This document shows positions 1 to 8,682 of a DNA stretch of 64,000 nt, one piece after another (positions within the stretch are counted from its first letter, which is position 1; each line of letters opens with the position of its first letter). Below the pieces are notes generated by a model, which was given only the letters and a program-made list of their open reading frames with translations, did not search any database and had not been told where the DNA came from. Source of the DNA: Hymenobacter terrestris (GTDB lineage: Bacteria; Bacteroidota; Bacteroidia; Cytophagales; Hymenobacteraceae); NCBI RefSeq assembly GCF_013377905.1, contig NZ_JABKAV010000013.1:1-64000 (forward strand). The letters are read 5' to 3'. A program made the translations under genes and the position numbers.

Positions 1-2
1 CC

Positions 3-890
3 CGCCTCTGGCTGCTGGCTGACTCGACGCTGGTGAATGAGGCCACGTTGCGCCGCGCCGCGCCAATCCGGGCTGGTTACTTCCTGCACCATACGGCACC
101 CCGCAAGCTCGGTGACCTGCTCCAGCAGTTCCCGCGCGACTACTTTGCGCTGTTGCTGCTGCTGGCCGCTACTTGCGGGCTGGTACTGCGGGCGCAACCT
201 AGCCGGGGGCAGTTCTGGCTGGTGCAGGCTGGTTATTTGGCGTTGGTGCTAGCATTGGGCGTGGGACTGAAACTACCGCCCCGGCTGGCCCTTCCATTGC
301 TCGATTTGTGGGTTTTCAGCAATCTGGTATTTGTATTGCGGTCTGTGGCATTGCGACCTGGGCTGGCTTTGTCGTTTCTGCTACTTGCCTTGGGGCTGGC
401 GACTGGTCCATACATCTACAAAACACTCCATCGTCGGAGCGTGCTAATCCAGGAGCGCCAGCGCTACCGCGCCGTTCGCCAGCAGTTGCTGGCGCTGGCC
501 CGGCAGCAGCTACCGCCCGGTGGGGGCTTAGTGGTGTCCGATGCGATGGAAGAAACTTACAAGGCCGAGTCGCCCTTCGCCGGGGGAGTAGGGCGACTGC
601 CGCCGGAGCTGCAATGGCTGTCGGTGCGGGGCTGGCAGCTGTTGCACCCGAGCCAACCCGCGTGGCGCCGCCAACTCACCGGCACCGCCGACTTCACGAC
701 TGCCCTGCGTCGCCTTGGGTCGCGGCCGGCCGTGGCTTGGTTACTTACGCCCGCCACGGCGCAGCTTCTCAACCGCCAGCTACAGCTGCAACGGCGGTCC
801 AGCCAGCCGGCCGCGTGGCTGGAAATACCAAGTCAGGCGCTCCTAGGGCCAACTCAGGTGTACCAAATGCGTGTAAAATTTCCGCAATAA
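3..890 (+). CDS. integral membrane protein, 5' truncated by window edge
   Basis: The reading frame is open from the left edge to the TAA at 888-890, so the true start lies outside the window. A GTG at 33 is the first in-window candidate, but ten in-frame codons precede it. The visible 295 residues begin with a short soluble part, then show about four hydrophobic stretches between roughly residues 50 and 140. A soluble tail of about 150 residues follows, rich in Leu, Arg and Gln. No catalytic motif or family was recognised; it could be the C-terminal part of a multi-spanning membrane protein with a cytoplasmic tail. The GC-rich third codon positions match the neighbouring genes, so it is a real gene. 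Confidence 0.6.
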   Translation, partial: RLWLLADSTLVNEATLRRAAPIRAGYFLHHTAPRKLGDLLQQFPRDYFALLLLLAATCGLVLRAQPSRGQFWLVQAGYLALVLALGVGLKLPPRLALPLLDLWVFSNLVFVLRSVALRPGLALSFLLLALGLATGPYIYKTLHRRSVLIQERQRYRAVRQQLLALARQQLPPGGGLVVSDAMEETYKAESPFAGGVGRLPPELQWLSVRGWQLLHPSQPAWRRQLTGTADFTTALRRLGSRPAVAWLLTPATAQLLNRQLQLQRRSSQPAAWLEIPSQALLGPTQVYQMRVKFPQ

Positions 891-957
891 CCCCCCAATA
901 CCAAAGTATTGTCAACAAAACCGGACTTATTGCGGTCAGGTCGGGTTAAAGGTAGTA

Positions 958-965
958 TACCTTTG
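958..965 (+). promoter_or_regulatory. Bacteroidota -7 element (TATA-like TAnnTTTG) upstream of the desaturase
   Basis: The octamer TACCTTTG fits the TAnnTTTG consensus of the Bacteroidota primary sigma factor. It lies 34 nt before the ATG at 1000. No TTG at the usual -33 spacing was found. Confidence 0.55.
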
Positions 966-999
966 ATACGACTTATTCATTTCCCTAGTCCCAGTCACC

Positions 1000-1980
1000 A
1001 TGATTGCTGCCTCCGTTACCACCCGTAGTGAAGTACTCCAGAGTATGGAGGGTTTCCTGAAAGAAAATATGGACACGTTTCTCAAGAGCGTGGAAACCAG
1101 TTGGCAGCCCACCGACTTCCTGCCTGATTCGCGTCAGGATACCTTTTTCGACGAAGTGAAGCTGTTGCGCGAGCGGGCCCAGGGACTCAGCTACGACCTG
1201 CTGGCCGTGCTCATCGGCGACACCATTACCGAGGAGGCCCTGCCTAACTATGAAGCCTGGTTTCATCAGCTCGACGACCTCAACCGCGACCCCAACAACG
1301 GCTGGGCCCAGTGGATCCGGGGCTGGACGGCCGAGGAAAACCGCCACGGCGACCTGCTCAACCGTTACCTCTACCTCACGGGCCGCGTAAACATGCGCGA
1401 GTTTGAGGTCAGCACGCACTACCTCATCAACGACGGTTTCGATCTAGGCACTGCCCACGACCCCTACCGCGCCTTTGTGTACACTTCGTACCAGGAAATG
1501 GCTACCAACATTTCGCACCGCCGGGTAGGCCAACTGGCCCGTACTGCCGGCGACGACCAGCTTTCCCGACTCTGTGGCATGATTGCAGGCGACGAAAACC
1601 GTCACGCCCGCGTGTACAAAACCTTCGTCGAGAAGATTTTTGAGGTCGATCCATCCGAAATGATGCTGGCTTTCGAGGATATGATGCGCAAGAAGATTGT
1701 GATGCCGGCTCACTACATGCGCGAGATGGGTGTGGAGATGGGCAAAACCTTCGGCCACTTCACCGATGCTGCCCAGCGTCTGGGCGTGTACACCAGTCAC
1801 GACTACACCGAAATTCTCGATACGCTCATCCAGGAGTGGAAAATTGAAGCCATGACTGGCCTGAACCCGGCTGCCGAAAAGGCCCGCGACTATGTAGTAG
1901 CACTGCCCAATCGCCTGCGTCGCGTGGCCGACCGGATGCCTATACCGCGCCTGGAGTACAAGTTTAAGTGGATCGACTAG
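1000..1980 (+). CDS. acyl-ACP desaturase (ferritin-like di-iron, fatty acid desaturase type 2)
   Basis: A soluble desaturase that puts a double bond into acyl chains bound to acyl carrier protein, normally to adjust membrane fluidity. The 326 residues match the length of the plant stearoyl-ACP desaturase family. Di-iron ligand motifs are visible: TITEEALP near residue 75-82, EENRH at 112-116, a Glu at 166 and DENRH at 198-202. The Glu/His spacing of the last three sites equals that of the plant enzyme. The conserved MPAHYM segment follows. It is transcribed alone from the promoter at 958-965 and ends at a strong bidirectional terminator shared with the convergent lipoprotein gene. Position specificity of desaturation cannot be read from the sequence. 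Confidence 0.93.
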   Translation: MIAASVTTRSEVLQSMEGFLKENMDTFLKSVETSWQPTDFLPDSRQDTFFDEVKLLRERAQGLSYDLLAVLIGDTITEEALPNYEAWFHQLDDLNRDPNNGWAQWIRGWTAEENRHGDLLNRYLYLTGRVNMREFEVSTHYLINDGFDLGTAHDPYRAFVYTSYQEMATNISHRRVGQLARTAGDDQLSRLCGMIAGDENRHARVYKTFVEKIFEVDPSEMMLAFEDMMRKKIVMPAHYMREMGVEMGKTFGHFTDAAQRLGVYTSHDYTEILDTLIQEWKIEAMTGLNPAAEKARDYVVALPNRLRRVADRMPIPRLEYKFKWID

Positions 1981-2040
1981 TGATGCCAATGCCCCCGCAA
2001 GGGGAATGAGCACTAAATAGGCGCACTCCAAGTTGCAATA

Positions 2041-2084
2041 ACACAAAAAGTCCCCGCCGTAACTACGGCGGGGACTTTTTGTGT
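2041..2084. terminator. bidirectional terminator, perfect 21-bp palindrome
   Basis: Arms 2041-2061 and 2064-2084 are perfectly complementary with a 2-nt spacer. The GC-rich core is flanked by A5 on one side and T5 on the other, so it works for both convergent genes. Confidence 0.9.
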
Positions 2085-2104
2085 ATTTTCTAAAGCGTTA
2101 AACT

Positions 2105-2725
2105 CTAGCGGTCCATCGACTGGCCCATAACTAGCTTACCGGTGCCGTCAAGAGTATACTCTACGGTGCGGCTGCCGGTTGAGGCAGAACCATCGGCGGG
2201 CGTGATGGGGAAAGTGCGCATGAGCTTGTTACCGCTAATCTGGTAGGTGTCTTGGCCCATGTAGCCCGAGCCAGGCTCGCCGGCCGGCGTACCGGGCATC
2301 GAGATAGGAGCGTAGCCCCGCTCGGTGAACTCGAAGCCATAAAGGCCGCCATTCGCTTTCTTGTTATCGGTCATCACGTAAAGCTCAGGCTTGCCGTTGC
2401 CATTCATATCGGCCGCCATTGCACTCGTAACTGCCCCCATCACCGACGTGCGGATCGGATCGGTAGTGAGCGAAGAGCCACGGTAAGAGCGGATGCTGAT
2501 GACGCGGGAGGCCTCCGAGCCGAAAGTTTTCACCTGGAAACGGTACTCACCCTGCGTTACATCCTGGCTGAAAGTAACGTCGCCCTCATCGATAGCAGGC
2601 GTGGAGGGCAAGGGGCTCGACGACGACTCGGTAGTAGCTACCTGACGCGTAGAATCGCAGGCCGACAGGGCAGAAGACGCAACACCGGCCGCCAGCAGCA
2701 AATAGGAGAGAGAAGAAATACGCAT
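2105..2725 (-). CDS. PliI-family lysozyme-inhibitor lipoprotein
   Basis: The 206-residue precursor starts with a lipoprotein signal peptide whose lipobox LSAC puts the lipid-modified Cys at residue 23. A Ser/Pro/Thr linker follows. The mature domain (about 50-200) fits the PliI family of periplasmic inhibitors of I-type (invertebrate) lysozyme: it has the Asp/Gly-rich ADMNGNGKPELYV segment, then GYMGQD, then a Phe-Pro-Ile strand and a GSRTVEYTL strand in the family's order. Known members protect bacteria against I-type lysozyme; the role here is inferred from family alone. Convergent with the desaturase gene and apparently monocistronic. Confidence 0.75.
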   Translation of the reverse strand: MRISSLSYLLLAAGVASSALSACDSTRQVATTESSSSPLPSTPAIDEGDVTFSQDVTQGEYRFQVKTFGSEASRVISIRSYRGSSLTTDPIRTSVMGAVTSAMAADMNGNGKPELYVMTDNKKANGGLYGFEFTERGYAPISMPGTPAGEPGSGYMGQDTYQISGNKLMRTFPITPADGSASTGSRTVEYTLDGTGKLVMGQSMDR

Positions 2726-2910
2726 GAGTAAAAAGTTAGGGAAGATGCAAGTATGGCCCCGGCAATTGCCGGAACGGAGGGCTATCCGGGAGAGGATTTT
2801 GACCGTTTAAACGCAATGTACAAAGATTGAGTTGTATTTTTCTGATTCCTTGGGAGTCGGGCGACCCAAATTGTCTGTTTCGGCATAGGTCCGGGCAGTT
2901 CGGGACCGGT

Positions 2911-3192
2911 TCAGGCTTCCACCCGTACGCCTTTCCAGAAGGCCACGCGCCCTCGAATGTGGCTGGCGGCTTCCTTGGGTTCGGGGTAAAACCAAGAAGC
3001 ATCCTTGTTCAGTTCGCCGTTCACCCGCAGCGAGTAGTAGCTGGCCCGGCCCTTCCAGGGGCAGCTGGTGTGGGCAATACTGTCTTCGAAATACTCCTGC
3101 TTAATGGAGTCGATGGGGAAGTAGTGGTTGTTTTCCACTACTACCGTGTCATTGCTTTCAGCAATGACTGTATTATTCCAGATAGCTTTCAT
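2911..3192 (-). CDS. DUF427 domain protein
   Basis: A 93-residue single-domain protein. It begins with MKAIWNNTVIAES and contains the family's tract VVENNHYFP, then CPWKG followed by a Tyr-Tyr pair, ending in WFYPEP and RVAFWKG. DUF427 proteins are small beta-rich proteins without an established biochemical function. The ATG at 3192 is preferred over an earlier in-frame start at 3213 because it gives the usual DUF427 N terminus. It stands alone, divergent from the acetyltransferase-like gene at 3318. Confidence 0.8.
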   Translation of the reverse strand: MKAIWNNTVIAESNDTVVVENNHYFPIDSIKQEYFEDSIAHTSCPWKGRASYYSLRVNGELNKDASWFYPEPKEAASHIRGRVAFWKGVRVEA

Positions 3193-3317
3193 ATGAGTGA
3201 GAATTGAGAGCAAATAGGTAAGAAGATGGCCGCCGGAAGCTGGGCCGCAGTGCCGATATTGCTAAACGTGCATCTTTGCCGGATGTTTTGCTACTGCTGA
3301 AACCCGAGCTTCCCGCC

Positions 3318-4307
3318 ATGTTCCGCTACGTTGGCCCCGAGAGCCTCAATCGTTCCCAATGGGATGCGCTGATTACTGATGCCCCCAACGGCCTGATCTA
3401 CGCCCTGTCGTGGTACCTCGATATCGTGGCGCCGGGCTGGGCCGCGCTGGTAAAGCTCGATGCACAGGGGCGCTACGTGGCCGGGCTGCCGCTACCGGTG
3501 CAGCGCCGTTTTGGGTTTCGCTACCTCAAACAGCCGCTGTTTGCGCAGCAGCTAGGCTTGTTCAGCCGGGAGGCACCTACGCCCGACGACTGGGCCGACA
3601 TCGGTACTCTGCTGCACCGCGAGTTCCGCTTTATCACCCGATACTCATTTAATACCGATAATGCGGCGCTGCTGGCCGCCCCCTTGCATAGCTTCGAAAC
3701 GGCTACGTTTCACACCTATTACCTACCTCTGCATCCCACACATAGCCAGCTGGTGGCCGCCTACAAGCCCAACCGGCGTTGGCGGCTCAACCAAGCCCGC
3801 CGCCGCGGTCTGCACCTCGAACCCAGCACCGACCTCGATCAGCTGGTGCGCATATTTGATGAAAACACGGCCCCTCTTATATATGGTGTCATCGGCGAGG
3901 AATACGAATACCGCCTGCTACGGGCGCTCTATGCCCAAGCCAGCCAGAAAGGGCTTGCCCAACTGTGGCAGGCTCGCACCACGGCCGGCGAGGTAGTAGC
4001 TATGCTGATGCTCTTTGAATTCAATGGCCGTCTAACCTACATTTTCAACGCTTCCACCGAAGCGGGTAAGGCAGCAGGGGCAATTTCACTGCTCCTTGAC
4101 GAGGTTTTTCGCCAGTATGCCGGCCGGCCGTTATGCTTCGACTTTGAGGCCCCCGAAGTAAGTTCGATTGCGCATTTCTACGGCAGCTTCGGCTCGGTGG
4201 AAACCCCTTTTCTGAGCATTAGTCTCAACCGCCTGCCCTGGCCCGTACGCCAGCTGAAAGCGGCTCGCACGGCGCTGGTGAGAGCTTGGCAGCAGCGGTG
4301 GGGGTAG
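3318..4307 (+). CDS. FemAB / GNAT-like acyltransferase (BioF2-type acetyltransferase fold)
   Basis: A 329-residue soluble protein. The layout is that of Bacteroidota FemAB-like proteins: an N-terminal half starting MFRYVGPESLNRSQWD, a central basic helix (YKPNRRWRLNQARRRG, about 155-172) and a C-terminal GNAT-type half containing GEVVAMLML, FNGRLTYIFNAS and a final FDFEAPEV segment. The family transfers acyl or aminoacyl groups; some members act on cell-wall or polysaccharide precursors, but the substrate is unknown here. The ATG at 3318 is chosen; the frame is open further upstream only through a TTG at 3276, which overlaps a promoter-like CATCTTTG. Confidence 0.65.
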   Translation: MFRYVGPESLNRSQWDALITDAPNGLIYALSWYLDIVAPGWAALVKLDAQGRYVAGLPLPVQRRFGFRYLKQPLFAQQLGLFSREAPTPDDWADIGTLLHREFRFITRYSFNTDNAALLAAPLHSFETATFHTYYLPLHPTHSQLVAAYKPNRRWRLNQARRRGLHLEPSTDLDQLVRIFDENTAPLIYGVIGEEYEYRLLRALYAQASQKGLAQLWQARTTAGEVVAMLMLFEFNGRLTYIFNASTEAGKAAGAISLLLDEVFRQYAGRPLCFDFEAPEVSSIAHFYGSFGSVETPFLSISLNRLPWPVRQLKAARTALVRAWQQRWG

Positions 4308-4335
4308 GATAGGGGAGAGAGGATAGAAAACGTTT

Positions 4336-4434
4336 GTCATGCTGAGCGTAGCCGATGTATCTCTACCGCAATGTTATCCTTGCCGTTGGGTGTGCCATTT
4401 GCGGTACAGATGCTTCGGCTGCGTTCAGCATGAC
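4336..4434. repeat. interspersed inverted-repeat element, family 1 (99 bp)
   Basis: Left arm 4336-4371 begins GTCATGCTGAGCGTAGCCGA and right arm 4401-4434 ends TTCAGCATGAC. The arms are imperfect inverted copies that also share TCTCTACCGCA. Related copies lie at 11250-11346 and 30531-30626. It fills most of the 300-bp gap before the VWA gene; nothing else was recognised there. Confidence 0.85.
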
Positions 4435-4607
4435 GGTCAGTTTTGGGGTAATCAGTATGGCTGTTCGTTTCGTAACAACGTCAGCATAAACGTTCTTTTG
4501 TCTGGTGTTGCCGCTCCTTTTAGCCACAAGAAACATTCCGCCGCCGGGCCGTGTTGAGCCTATTGCGGCTGAATTCTGATGCTGCTCCTTCTCCCTACTA
4601 CTATTCT

Positions 4608-5717
4608 ATGTCCGCAGGCTTCCGATTCCGGGATTACGTGCCCGAAGAAACGACCGACAAGGGCTTCGACTCCCTGTTCAAAATATTCATGCAGCTCGTC
4701 ACCATCACCAGCGGTGATGTGGGCGAGTCGCTTTCTTGGCTCAATGAACTCGACAAGCAGTACGGCCTGACTGACGATGGTTACGGCATGGGCAACTTCA
4801 TCGAGGACCTCAAGAAAAAGGGCTACATCGACGAAAATGCCCAGGAGCCGGGTTCCTTCAACATCACGGCCAAGAGCGAGCAGAAAATCCGCAAGTCGGC
4901 GCTGGAGGAAATCTTCGGCAAGCTCAAAAAATCGGGCACCGGCAACCACCGCACTCCCCACACTGGCCAGGGCGACGAGCAGAGCACCGACATGCGCGAA
5001 TTTCGGTTCGGCGACTCGCTCGACCAGATTTCCATGACCGAGAGCATCCGTAACGCCCAGCTCAACCACGGCATCGGCAGCGGTGACGACTTTATGCTGA
5101 CTGAGGGCGACCTGGAGGTGCGCGAGAATGAGCACAAGACCCAGACCAGCACGGTGCTCATGATTGACATCTCGCACTCGATGATTCTGTACGGCGAAGA
5201 CCGCATCACGCCCGCCAAAAAGGTGGCTATGGCCCTGGCGGAGCTCGTGAAGCAGAAGTATCCCAAGGATTTTCTCGACGTGATTGTATTCGGCAATGAC
5301 GCCTGGCAGATTGAGGTGAAGGAACTGCCGTATTTGCAGGTTGGCCCTTACCATACCAACACAGTGGCCGGCCTGGAGCTGGCTCTGGATCTGCTGCGCA
5401 AGCGCAAAACGAGCAACAAGCAGATTTTCATGATTACCGACGGCAAGCCTACCTGCCTCAAGGAGCCCGGCGGCTACTACAAAAACTCGTTCGGCCTCGA
5501 CCGCAAAGTCATCAACAAAACCCTGAACCTGGCCGCTGCCGCCCGCCGTCTCAAAGTGCCCATCACCACCTTCATGATTGCCGACGACCCATATCTGAAG
5601 CGTTTCGTGGAGGAGTTCACCGAAGTCAACCAGGGCAAAGCCTACTACTCCAGCCTCAAAGGCCTGGGCCACCTGATTTTCGAGGACTACAAGAAAAACC
5701 GCCGCAAGAGCCTGTAA
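4608..5717 (+). CDS. von Willebrand factor A (VWA) domain protein, partner of the following AAA ATPase
   Basis: A 369-residue protein without signal peptide or membrane segment, so cytoplasmic. The N-terminal 170 residues are helical and Lys/Asp-rich. The C-terminal VWA domain (about 190-365) has an intact metal-binding MIDAS: DISHS (D-x-S-x-S) in MIDISHSM, a conserved Thr in the loop near HTNTVAG and MITDGKPT. It ends in a basic tail. The ATG at 4608 is chosen over an upstream in-frame start at 4551 because MSAGFRFRDYVPEE looks like a native N terminus. The MoxR/magnesium-chelatase-like ATPase follows 147 bp downstream. AAA + VWA pairs act as metal-insertion or complex-remodelling machines, but the client is unknown. 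Confidence 0.85.
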   Translation: MSAGFRFRDYVPEETTDKGFDSLFKIFMQLVTITSGDVGESLSWLNELDKQYGLTDDGYGMGNFIEDLKKKGYIDENAQEPGSFNITAKSEQKIRKSALEEIFGKLKKSGTGNHRTPHTGQGDEQSTDMREFRFGDSLDQISMTESIRNAQLNHGIGSGDDFMLTEGDLEVRENEHKTQTSTVLMIDISHSMILYGEDRITPAKKVAMALAELVKQKYPKDFLDVIVFGNDAWQIEVKELPYLQVGPYHTNTVAGLELALDLLRKRKTSNKQIFMITDGKPTCLKEPGGYYKNSFGLDRKVINKTLNLAAAARRLKVPITTFMIADDPYLKRFVEEFTEVNQGKAYYSSLKGLGHLIFEDYKKNRRKSL

Positions 5718-5731
5718 GCCTAAATGGGTGT

Positions 5732-5830
5732 GGAGACGCGACCCATCGCGTCTCCCCGTTGGACGACCAATTCAACGATTCCATATGACCCTTGCGCCCC
5801 CATTTAATGCCAAGACGCGAAGAAGCGTCC
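5732..5830. repeat. short inverted repeats, family 3 (GGAGACGCG hairpin)
   Basis: A perfect 9-bp hairpin, GGAGACGCG / CGCGTCTCC (5732-5740 and 5747-5755), is followed by a second related hairpin-like unit, AGACGCGAAGAAGCGTCC, at 5813-5830. Together they fill the gap between the VWA and AAA genes. It resembles the GAGACGCGA...TCGCGTCTC intergenic repeats seen in other bacteria; no second copy was noticed in the window. Confidence 0.6.
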
Positions 5831-5864
5831 CTACAATTCCGTACATCCCACTACTTTTTGATAT

Positions 5865-7427
5865 ATGCCCGCTTACGATTCGCTTTCCGCTGACCAACTT
5901 CATAAGATAACCACCCTCGGGGCCCTCAAAAAATCCGGCTACCAGCCCCGCACCGTGAAAACCGAGCTGCGCGACAACCTCATCAAGAAGCTGCAAAGCG
6001 GCGAAGACGTGTTTCCCGGCATCTTCGGCTACGAAGAAACCGTGATTCCGGAGTTGCAGCGCGCTATTCTGGCTGGCCACCACATCAACCTGCTGGGTTT
6101 GCGGGGCCAGGCCAAAACCCGTATTGCCCGCCTGCTCATTGGCCTGCTCGATGAGTACGTGCCGATGGTGGAAGGCTCGGAGCTCAACGACGACCCGTTG
6201 CAGCCGCTGAGCGTGTTTGCCAAGAACCTGTTAGCCGAGCACGGCGACGAAACGCCCGTGGCGTGGCTGCCCCGTGCCGACCGTTACACCGAGAAGCTGG
6301 CCACGCCCGATGTATCGGTGGCCGACCTGATCGGCGACGCTGACCCCATCAAGGCGGCCACGCTCAAGCTGCCGTACTCCGACGAGCGCGTGATTCACTT
6401 CGGTCTGATTCCAAGAGCGCACCGGGGTATTTTCGTCATCAACGAGCTGCCTGACTTGCAGGCCCGCATCCAGGTGTCGCTGTTCAACATTCTGCAGGAA
6501 GGCGACATCCAGATTCGCGGTTTCAAGGTGCGGCTGCCGCTGGATTTGCAGTTCGTGTTTACGGCCAATCCCGAGGACTACACCAACCGCGGCTCCATCG
6601 TTACGCCCCTCAAGGACCGTATCGATGCCCAGATTATCACCCACTACCCGAAATCCATCGAAATCGGCAAGCGCATCACCCAGCAGGAGGCCCGCATCAA
6701 GCCGGCGCAGCGGGGCATGGTGACGCTGAATGACATCGTATCCGACCTCGTGGAGCAGGTGGCCATTGAGGCCCGCGGCTCCGAGTTTGTCGATGCCAAA
6801 AGCGGCGTGTCGGCCCGCCTCACCATCTCGGCTTTCGAGCAGGTGGTAGCCGGAGCCGAGCGCCGGGCGCTGGTGAACGGTGAAAAGACTACCTACGTGC
6901 GCGTTAGTGACTTTATTACGGCCGTGCCGGCCGTTACCGGCAAGGTGGAGCTGGTGTATGAAGGCGAGCAGGAGGGAGCCGGCATCGTGGCCGAGAAGCT
7001 CATGGGCAAGGCTATCCGCACGCTGTTCCTCAACTACTTCCCCGACCCCGACAAGGCCAAGAAGCTCAAAGGCCGCCCCTCACCTTACAAAACGGTGCAG
7101 GAGTGGTTCGGCAGCGGCCACACCGTGGATTTGCTCCATGACCTGAGCACGAAAGACTACCGCGCCGCCCTCGACCAGGTGCCCGGCCTGCGCGACATCG
7201 TAGCCGAATTGCACCCCAACGAGGACGCCGAGGCTACCTACTTCCTGATGGAGTTCTTGCTCCACGGCCTGAGCGAGTACAGCCTGATTTCGCGCAACCG
7301 CCTCACCGCCGGCGCCCAGTTCAAGGACTTGCTCTCGTCGATGTTCACCATGCCTTCCTTCGGGGAAGGCGACGAAGATGAGGACGACGACGAGGACGAA
7401 AAGCCCCAGCGCGGACGCCGCCGCTAG
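5865..7427 (+). CDS. MoxR / magnesium chelatase-like AAA+ ATPase
   Basis: A 520-residue AAA+ protein. The Walker A-like loop GLRGQAKTR is at about residues 78-86, the Walker B region is GIFVINELPDLQ (about 187-198), and FTANPEDYTNRG is the sensor-1 segment typical of the ChlI/BchI and MoxR clade. The C-terminal third is helical and ends in an acidic tract followed by a basic RGRRR tail. With the VWA gene just upstream it forms an AAA + VWA pair, by analogy with BchI-BchD or RavA-ViaA. The ATPase probably remodels a target recruited by the VWA protein. The Walker A lacks the classical GKS/T form: it reads QAKT, as in magnesium chelatase relatives. The target is unknown. Confidence 0.88.
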   Translation: MPAYDSLSADQLHKITTLGALKKSGYQPRTVKTELRDNLIKKLQSGEDVFPGIFGYEETVIPELQRAILAGHHINLLGLRGQAKTRIARLLIGLLDEYVPMVEGSELNDDPLQPLSVFAKNLLAEHGDETPVAWLPRADRYTEKLATPDVSVADLIGDADPIKAATLKLPYSDERVIHFGLIPRAHRGIFVINELPDLQARIQVSLFNILQEGDIQIRGFKVRLPLDLQFVFTANPEDYTNRGSIVTPLKDRIDAQIITHYPKSIEIGKRITQQEARIKPAQRGMVTLNDIVSDLVEQVAIEARGSEFVDAKSGVSARLTISAFEQVVAGAERRALVNGEKTTYVRVSDFITAVPAVTGKVELVYEGEQEGAGIVAEKLMGKAIRTLFLNYFPDPDKAKKLKGRPSPYKTVQEWFGSGHTVDLLHDLSTKDYRAALDQVPGLRDIVAELHPNEDAEATYFLMEFLLHGLSEYSLISRNRLTAGAQFKDLLSSMFTMPSFGEGDEDEDDDEDEKPQRGRRR

Positions 7428-7447
7428 GCGCCGCTACCGTAGCCAAC

Positions 7448-7493
7448 ATCTAAAACGCCCCGCGTACCGAAAGGTGCGCGGGGCGTTTTAGAT
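7448..7493 (+). terminator. rho-independent terminator after the AAA gene
   Basis: A long stem (ATCTAAAACGCCCCGCG paired with its complement) is capped by ACC-GAAA-GGT, a GNRA-type tetraloop. It lies 21 bp after the stop codon. Confidence 0.9.
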
Positions 7494-7600
7494 AGATGCT
7501 TCTTTGCGTCTCCTTGAACTGTTCCCGCCGCTCCTTTGGGAGTTTTGGTACCGTGAGCTAACCGGCCAAGCGGGTCGTCCAACGCCGAGACACAAACGCA

Positions 7601-7634
7601 AAAAGGCCCGCCGGATTACTCCGACGGGCCTTTT
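7601..7634 (-). terminator. terminator of the small lipoprotein gene
   Basis: Stem AAAAGGCCCGCCGGA / TCCGACGGGCCTTTT with one mismatch, directly after the minus-strand gene ending at 7656. Confidence 0.85.
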
Positions 7635-7655
7635 CGTATTCAGCAAACGCCGTAC

Positions 7656-7919
7656 TTACAGCTTGCGCGCCTTAAGTTCCTGCTCGGCGCTTTTAAGCTG
7701 ATACTCCAATGACTTGAGCTTGGCTTTCTCGGTTTCTACCAGCCGGTCCTGGTCGCTGATCTGGTTGCGTAGGTCGCTGATGCGCTGGGCCTGGGCCGCA
7801 ATAACCGGGTTGCTCGAATCCATATCGGACTTAAAGGCCGCGCACCCTGAGGTGCCCAGCAGCAGGGCCGCACCCAGCACGAACGACGGAAACAAGCGGG
7901 TATTGAAAGAATTCTTCAT
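7656..7919 (-). CDS. small lipoprotein with coiled coil
   Basis: An 87-residue precursor. MKNSFNTRLFPSF leads a hydrophobic segment ending in the lipobox GTSGC (Cys at about residue 26). The mature part is one heptad-patterned helix from about residue 45 to the end (QRISDLRNQISDQ, then Lys/Glu/Leu-rich repeats). This fits a short periplasmic coiled coil anchored to a membrane, the layout of Lpp-like or murein-spacing proteins, but no family was recognised. The ATG at 7919 is used because the upstream in-frame start at 7952 would bury the signal peptide. Confidence 0.75.
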   Translation of the reverse strand: MKNSFNTRLFPSFVLGAALLLGTSGCAAFKSDMDSSNPVIAAQAQRISDLRNQISDQDRLVETEKAKLKSLEYQLKSAEQELKARKL

Positions 7920-8011
7920 GTGGCAAGAGATAGGGTAAGTAGCTGAAAGCACAGCCGTACCCTGGTTTACGAACCACTTACCGCTGAGTTGCAGCGGGTT
8001 GGGCAGCTGGG

Positions 8012-8473
8012 TTAGGCCTGCTCGCTCACCACAACCTTCTGGATTTCGTCATCGGCTTTTATCTGCTCGATGATGTCGAGGCCCTCCACCACTTTGCCGA
8101 ACACCGTGTGGTTGCGGTCGAGGTGGGCGGTGTTGTCGCGCGAGTGGACGATAAAGAACTGCGAGCCGCCAGTGTTACGGCCAGCGTGGGCCATGCTCAG
8201 GGCACCGCGCTCGTGGTACTGGTGCTCGCCATTCAGCTCGCAGTCGATTTTGTAGCCAGGGCCGCCGGTACCGGGCGTGCCTTTGGCGCCGTCGCGCGAG
8301 TTGGGGCAGCCGCCCTGAATTACGAAGTTGGGAATTACACGGTGAAACTTGAGGCCGTCATAAAAGCCTTTTTCGGCCAGATCGGTGAAGTTCTTAACGG
8401 TTTTCGGCGCGTCCTGCTCGTAGAACTCAACCTTCATAACGCCCTTGCTGGTGTGGATTTCGGCAGTTTTCAT
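8012..8473 (-). CDS. peptidyl-prolyl cis-trans isomerase, cyclophilin type
   Basis: A 153-residue single-domain cyclophilin. Recognisable elements are [24 protein letters not shown] (containing the catalytic Arg), [19 protein letters not shown] and [11 protein letters not shown]. It lacks a signal peptide, so it is probably cytoplasmic and catalyses prolyl isomerisation in folding proteins. The start at 8473 is chosen because the upstream extension to 8599 has no cyclophilin similarity. A TAnnTTTG element lies about 95 nt upstream on the same strand, implying a leader of roughly 85-90 nt. Confidence 0.93.
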   Translation of the reverse strand: MKTAEIHTSKGVMKVEFYEQDAPKTVKNFTDLAEKGFYDGLKFHRVIPNFVIQGGCPNSRDGAKGTPGTGGPGYKIDCELNGEHQYHERGALSMAHAGRNTGGSQFFIVHSRDNTAHLDRNHTVFGKVVEGLDIIEQIKADDEIQKVVVSEQA

Positions 8474-8567
8474 GGAGTTGGCGATGGAAATGTGAAATGG
8501 AGATACTAGATGGAAAGGAAATCTTAACCGCCTTACGCCCCCGGCCGGGACGGGTTGCAGTGGCAGG

Positions 8568-8575
8568 CAAAGGTA
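8568..8575 (-). promoter_or_regulatory. -7 element upstream of the cyclophilin gene
   Basis: On the minus strand this reads TACCTTTG. It implies a fairly long leader before the ATG at 8473. Confidence 0.5.
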
Positions 8576-8682
8576 GGAATTTAGTGACCAGACAAACATC
8601 CGGATTAGCGAATGGTTCGTAGCTTCGCAAGCGCCATCGGAAGGTGGCGGCAGTTCCTCTCTTTCCCTTTTTACCTCTTTTC

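Noticed and set aside
4560..5672. 370-codon open frame opposite the VWA gene
   Set aside because: Same antisense effect; the VWA reading has an intact MIDAS.
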